DNA from: Armatimonadota bacterium
GTDB taxonomy: Bacteria > Armatimonadota > UBA5829
DNA length: 8,302 nucleotides
NCBI GenBank assembly: GCA_023398345.1
Contig: JAEWSK010000079.1
Location: 1 to 8,302 of the forward strand
Reading direction: 5' to 3'
The notes below the pieces were generated by a model. The model was given only the letters and a program-made list of their open reading frames with translations, was not told the origin of the DNA and did not search any database. This document shows, piece by piece, positions 6,164-8,302 of this stretch. The stretch's first letter is position 1, and every line of letters begins with the position of its first letter. The position numbers and the translations under genes were made by a program.

Positions 6164-6260
6164 GCAAATTATTTCAACGTCCTCAAAAACCAGTCATAGG
6201 CCCATCCGTTGGCACAAGAGTGATCGCTTAATTTGACAGTCATTCTGAAAGCAAATTGTG

Positions 6261-6287
6261 TTGACAATCGGGCTAGTCGAGTGCTAA
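6261..6287. promoter_or_regulatory. CIRCE operator (HrcA binding site), degenerate left arm
   Basis: The right arm GAGTGCTAA (6279-6287) is a perfect match to the CIRCE consensus TTAGCACTC-N9-GAGTGCTAA. Exactly nine bases upstream is TTGACAATC (6261-6269), which matches the left arm at six of nine positions. The position on the hrcA promoter is as expected for HrcA autorepression. The mismatches create a consensus -35 hexamer. Confidence 0.75.
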
Positions 6288-6290
6288 TAT
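6261..6290 (+). promoter_or_regulatory. Predicted hrcA promoter
   Basis: TTGACA (6261-6266) is a perfect -35, followed by an 18-nt spacer and TAATAT (6285-6290), with four of six -10 matches. Transcription would begin near 6297, about 37 nt before the hrcA ATG. The operator at 6261-6287 lies across both boxes. Confidence 0.65.
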
Positions 6291-6292
6291 CC

Positions 6293-6312
6293 AAGTGTAA
6301 TAAAGTGTAATA
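6293..6312 (+). repeat. Perfect tandem 10-bp repeat after the hrcA promoter
   Basis: AAGTGTAATA occurs twice head to tail. Each copy also resembles the CIRCE right arm plus its flank (GAGTGCTAATA, 6279-6289), with one base deleted. The 10-bp period puts the two copies on the same DNA face, near the transcription start or in the early leader. Confidence 0.7.
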
Positions 6313-6333
6313 ATTAGTCCTCGGAGTGCCGGC

Positions 6334-7377
6334 ATGACCCGTGTGCCAATTGCTTCAATAGGTGATCGCAAACAAGTTATACTCAAGGCCGTCATTACCG
6401 ACTATGTTCGCACAGCCGAGCCGGTCGGTTCTCGCACGCTTATGGATCATTACTCCCTCGGCGTCAAATCCGCAACGATCCGCAACGAGATGGCCGAACT
6501 TTCGGAACTGGGCTATCTGCGTCAGCCGCATACGTCTGCGGGTCGAGTGCCTTCGGATATGGGCTACCGTCTCTATGTCGACCATCTAATGGACGCCAGC
6601 GAGATTTCTTGCGACGAAGCCGAACAAGCGCGACACCGGTTGGCATCCCGCCGCGATGAGATAGACGCCATTTTTGAGCAGACTTGCCGGATTTTATCCG
6701 GTCTTGTGCGCCATGCGTCCGTCGCCACACACCCCGTAATTTGCGAGTCACACATAAGTCTTGTAAGTGTCACGCGAGTTAGTCGCGAAAGACTGCTTGC
6801 CGTGCTGGTGCTCGACAATGGACGTGTGCTGCATGAATTTATTGATATTGGCTCTGCAAAGATCGATTTAGTGGCTGCCGGGAATTATTTGATGAGAGTT
6901 CTCGGCGGTCTTACGCTCGAATCTGCCAGCTCAATAACGTCGAAACCCGAAGATGTTGCTGAGTTGGGCGATCTGCTCGACAAAGTCACCTCGTTTATTA
7001 AGCAAAAGTTCAATGCAGTCGAAGAAACCGATGTCACTACCGAAGGCGCCGGTTACATGGTTCAGCAGCCGGAATTTAGAGATGCTGACAGGCTTGCAGC
7101 CGTGCTGTCTATTTTAGAGCAGCGCCAGGCCCTGTATAAGTTTTTTTCGTCAGTTTATCTCGGCCCGGAAATAACCGTCATCATCGGCCGCGAAAATCCA
7201 CTCGAGGAAATGCGCGATTGCAGTTTCGTCGGTGCTCGATATAAAATCTATGGCCGACCGGCGGGGACTATCGGCGTAGTCGGCCCAACTCGCATGGACT
7301 ATCGCCGCGCCGTGAGCGCCGTTGGGTTCATGGCCCGCAACCTCGGTGAGATACTGACCGCGCTAAGTGTTGCTTAA
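6334..7377 (+). CDS. hrcA: Heat-inducible transcription repressor HrcA
   Basis: HrcA represses chaperone operons by binding CIRCE and is kept active by GroEL. The 347-residue length is standard. The N-terminal winged HTH is visible at about 15-85: PVGSRTLMDHYSLGVKSATI, then RNEMAELSELGYLRQPHTSA, then GRVPSDMGYRLYVDHLM. The C-terminal signature includes GPEITVIIGRENP (278-290), FVGARY and GTIGVVGPTRMDYRRA (311-326), with the domain ending near GFMARNLGEILT. GGAG lies 7 nt before the ATG. The upstream CIRCE-like site implies autorepression. Unusually for the common hrcA-grpE-dnaK layout, no chaperone gene follows; the next full-size gene is convergent. It is divergent from the RRM-protein gene. 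Confidence 0.97.
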   Translation: MTRVPIASIGDRKQVILKAVITDYVRTAEPVGSRTLMDHYSLGVKSATIRNEMAELSELGYLRQPHTSAGRVPSDMGYRLYVDHLMDASEISCDEAEQARHRLASRRDEIDAIFEQTCRILSGLVRHASVATHPVICESHISLVSVTRVSRERLLAVLVLDNGRVLHEFIDIGSAKIDLVAAGNYLMRVLGGLTLESASSITSKPEDVAELGDLLDKVTSFIKQKFNAVEETDVTTEGAGYMVQQPEFRDADRLAAVLSILEQRQALYKFFSSVYLGPEITVIIGRENPLEEMRDCSFVGARYKIYGRPAGTIGVVGPTRMDYRRAVSAVGFMARNLGEILTALSVA

Positions 7378-7382
7378 CATAC

Positions 7383-7413
7383 AGCACTGCCTGAGTGCTT
7401 GTAAATGTACAAG
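7383..7413. repeat. Two adjacent inverted repeats downstream of hrcA
   Basis: The first is AGCACT, loop GCCTG, AGTGCT (7383-7399). The second is CTTGTA, loop AATG, TACAAG (7398-7413). Both are perfect 6-bp stems and they share two bases, so only one can form completely at a time. Neither is followed by a T run on the plus strand, so they are weak terminators at best. They could protect the hrcA mRNA 3' end. Confidence 0.5.
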
Positions 7414-7446
7414 AAAAAACCCTGACCGGTCTCTTAGCCAGGGTTA
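7414..7446 (-). terminator. Intrinsic terminator for the GAF-ATPase gene (minus strand)
   Basis: On the minus strand AACCCTG, a 14-nt loop, CAGGGTT, continuing into a run of T (TTTTTTC). The 7-bp stem followed by the U tract is oriented to end the leftward transcript from the gene at 7563-8302, about 115 nt beyond its stop codon. On the plus strand there is no T run after the stem, so it would not terminate hrcA. Confidence 0.7.
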
Positions 7447-7450
7447 GAGG

Positions 7451-7467
7451 AAAGGAGGTGAAAGGAG
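7451..7467 (+). promoter_or_regulatory. Exceptionally strong double Shine-Dalgarno sequence
   Basis: AAAGGAGGTGA (7451-7461) is perfectly complementary over 11 bases to the usual 16S rRNA 3' tail (UCACCUCCUUU). A second AAAGGAG follows (7461-7467), ending 6 nt before ATG 7474. The whole stretch 7447-7473 is almost purely purine. Confidence 0.7.
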
Positions 7468-7473
7468 AAGAAG

Positions 7474-7518
7474 ATGAGTAACTTCAATCTTCACTTCCTA
7501 CTACGCAGCATGCATTAA
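7474..7518 (+). CDS. Candidate 14-codon mini-ORF behind a very strong ribosome site
   Basis: ATG 7474 opens a short frame encoding MSNFNLHFLLRSMH and ending TAA at 7516-7518. The translation-initiation region is the best in the window (11-nt anti-SD match, then a second SD 6 nt from ATG). The peptide has no recognised family, no run of one regulatory amino acid and no membrane segment. It lies between hrcA and the convergent GAF-ATPase gene, antisense to the latter's 3' untranslated region. It could be a leader peptide, a free small protein or an mRNA 3' element. The ribosome site is seen directly; translation is inferred. Confidence 0.4.
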   Translation: MSNFNLHFLLRSMH

Positions 7519-7520
7519 GC

Positions 7521-7537
7521 AAAGTTCCAACTTTTTG
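7521..7537 (+). terminator. Weak possible terminator after the mini-ORF
   Basis: AAAGT-TCCA-ACTTT runs into TTTTG just after the mini-ORF stop. The stem is short and AT-rich. It is the only T-tailed plus-strand hairpin between hrcA and the convergent gene, so it might end an hrcA plus mini-ORF transcript. Confidence 0.25.
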
Positions 7538-7562
7538 TAGAATTCGACTCAGGCTATAAATT

Positions 7563-8302
7563 TTACCAAGTATCTTTAAGATCGGACAGCAACTCATCAG
7601 GTTCTTGAGATTGATGTATCTTCATGTCTATGCCGACAGTTGTGCCTTCCGGCCCGGTGGATAGATACACCCTATCTGCCATTGCAATCATCGCTTTGTA
7701 GCCCATTCCCAGCGACACCGCGGTAGAATAGCCTTTCTTTAGCGCAACTTCCGGCAAGTTTATTGCTTCTATACCTGGGCCATTGTCGGATACAACGATA
7801 AGAAGGCCGTCGGTTGAATTGTGAAGTGATACCAATCCGCCTTGCGCATGTTTCAGCGCATTGGTTGTGGCTTCTCCTACGGCAAGAACAAAGTCGGATA
7901 TACGGTCGTCATGCATGCCGGCAGATTTTGCAATTCCCGCGACAACTTCACGTATCATTCTCGGATCTTCTTTGTGCATTACTTCCCAAGTGGATATAGG
8001 CGGGCCGCCCATTCTTTCTATTGTGCTTTTATCGCAGATCATTAGCTTGTTTTTTGTGGCTGCAAGAATTGTGCGCTGATAGAACTCTCGGTTTTTATAC
8101 TCTGCAGATATTAGCTCATCACGCAGCCTTAACGACATAATTCCATAGCTAATGTCTCCGGCCAACTCCATCAATAGCTTTACTTCTTCTTCTTCGTAGG
8201 ACTCAAGTTTGTCTGAGTAAAGGCAAAGCGTTCCAAACGAACGCTCGTTGTCTGTCAACGGAACTGCAATCGAGGATAAATAGCCGTGTGAATATGCTAT
8301 AT
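7563..8302 (-). CDS. GAF domain plus RsbW-like histidine kinase-type ATPase (5' end outside window)
   Basis: Only the C-terminal 245 codons are inside the window. The frame is open through the right edge, reading IAYSHGYLSSIAVPL before the first TTG, so the true start lies beyond 8302. Visible residues 1-55 are the end of a GAF domain (SSIAVPL, then SFGTLCLYS, then the helix EEEEVKLLMELAGDISYGI). A linker follows (FYQRTILAATKNKLMICDKS). An HATPase_c_2 domain of the anti-sigma/serine kinase type then occupies about 115-230, with the N box EATTNALKH (143-151), G1 box DNGPGI (172-177), G2 box LGMGYKAM and the closing GTTVGIDM (219-226). Such proteins sense a signal through GAF and act by phosphorylating or sequestering partners in sigma-factor or partner-switch pathways. 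No H-box for histidine autophosphorylation is seen in view, and no sigma factor or STAS partner lies in the window. It converges on hrcA. Confidence 0.85.
   Translation of the reverse strand, partial: IAYSHGYLSSIAVPLTDNERSFGTLCLYSDKLESYEEEEVKLLMELAGDISYGIMSLRLRDELISAEYKNREFYQRTILAATKNKLMICDKSTIERMGGPPISTWEVMHKEDPRMIREVVAGIAKSAGMHDDRISDFVLAVGEATTNALKHAQGGLVSLHNSTDGLLIVVSDNGPGIEAINLPEVALKKGYSTAVSLGMGYKAMIAMADRVYLSTGPEGTTVGIDMKIHQSQEPDELLSDLKDTW

Larger units (their letters stand above)
5983..6333. other. Divergent regulatory region between the RRM gene and hrcA
   Basis: This 351-bp non-coding stretch holds, from left to right, the RRM-gene leader (5983-6128), its promoter (6135-6163), a segment with no recognised signal (about 6164-6232), an isolated TTGACA (6233-6238) without a good -10, the hrcA promoter with CIRCE (6261-6290), and the tandem repeat (6293-6312). 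No small ORF with a ribosome site was found in it. Confidence 0.6.

Noticed and set aside
6233..6238. Upstream TTGACA as a second hrcA promoter
   Set aside because: No acceptable -10 at 16-18 bp (the sequence there is TTGTGT).
7383..7399. AGCACT/AGTGCT downstream of hrcA as a second CIRCE operator
   Set aside because: The arms match the CIRCE core, but they are separated by 5 bp instead of the 11 bp expected between these bases, the outer TTA/TAA are missing, and there is no promoter to control.
1..8302. CRISPR arrays, tRNA or rRNA genes, transposon ends, and toxin-antitoxin or phage-defence genes
   Set aside because: Reading both strands showed no spaced repeat array, cloverleaf with a CCA end, rRNA signature, terminal inverted repeats with a transposase, or recognisable defence proteins.

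Overview
This is a bacterial chromosomal window with ordinary housekeeping content. It holds seven confidently called protein genes, one of them cut by the right edge, plus two small-ORF candidates. No rRNA or tRNA gene, insertion sequence, phage gene, CRISPR array or recognisable defence locus was seen. Base composition is moderate, start sites mostly carry good Shine-Dalgarno sequences, and an HrcA/CIRCE-type heat-shock control is present. The host is a free-living bacterium with a Gram-positive or deep-branching (Terrabacteria-like) flavour. The Gly-rich single-RRM protein, the prs-pth pairing and the GAF plus RsbW-like ATPase protein would fit Armatimonadota or relatives, but that placement is a weak guess from protein flavour only.

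Layout. (1) Positions 40-1285, minus strand: a 3-isopropylmalate dehydrogenase-family gene with its own extended -10 promoter, a short leader with a possible attenuator, and a candidate terminator that overlaps a possible 34-residue membrane peptide ORF. (2) Positions 1363-2483, plus strand: a WYL-domain transcriptional regulator divergent from the dehydrogenase, probably starting at TTG 1476. (3) Positions 2619-5652, plus strand: an apparent operon prs-pth-pgi, driven by an extended -10 promoter and closed by a strong bidirectional terminator. (4) Positions 5680-6163, minus strand: a small glycine-tailed RRM RNA-binding protein with a predicted leader of about 146 nt. (5) Positions 6261-7377, plus strand: hrcA, whose promoter carries a half-degenerate CIRCE operator overlapping the -35 box, followed by a tandem 10-bp repeat. 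(6) Positions 7383-7537: an intergenic block of three inverted repeats and a 14-codon ORF behind an 11-nt perfect Shine-Dalgarno match. (7) Positions 7563-8302, minus strand: the C-terminal part of a GAF plus HATPase (RsbW/anti-sigma type) signalling protein that continues off the window.

How it works together. The prs-pth-pgi operon links PRPP synthesis, peptidyl-tRNA recycling and a glycolytic isomerase. The prs-pth part resembles the glmU-prs-ctc-pth cluster of many bacteria, with the ctc (rplY-like) gene missing. The RRM protein and hrcA are divergent, and both look like stress (cold or heat) response genes controlled from the 350-bp region between them. hrcA is not followed by grpE or dnaK. 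The points most worth a second look are the hrcA operator, the strong-SD mini-ORF block, the NADP-like cofactor loop of the dehydrogenase, and the structured leaders of the dehydrogenase and the RRM gene. I did not find a clear-cut new multi-gene system here.
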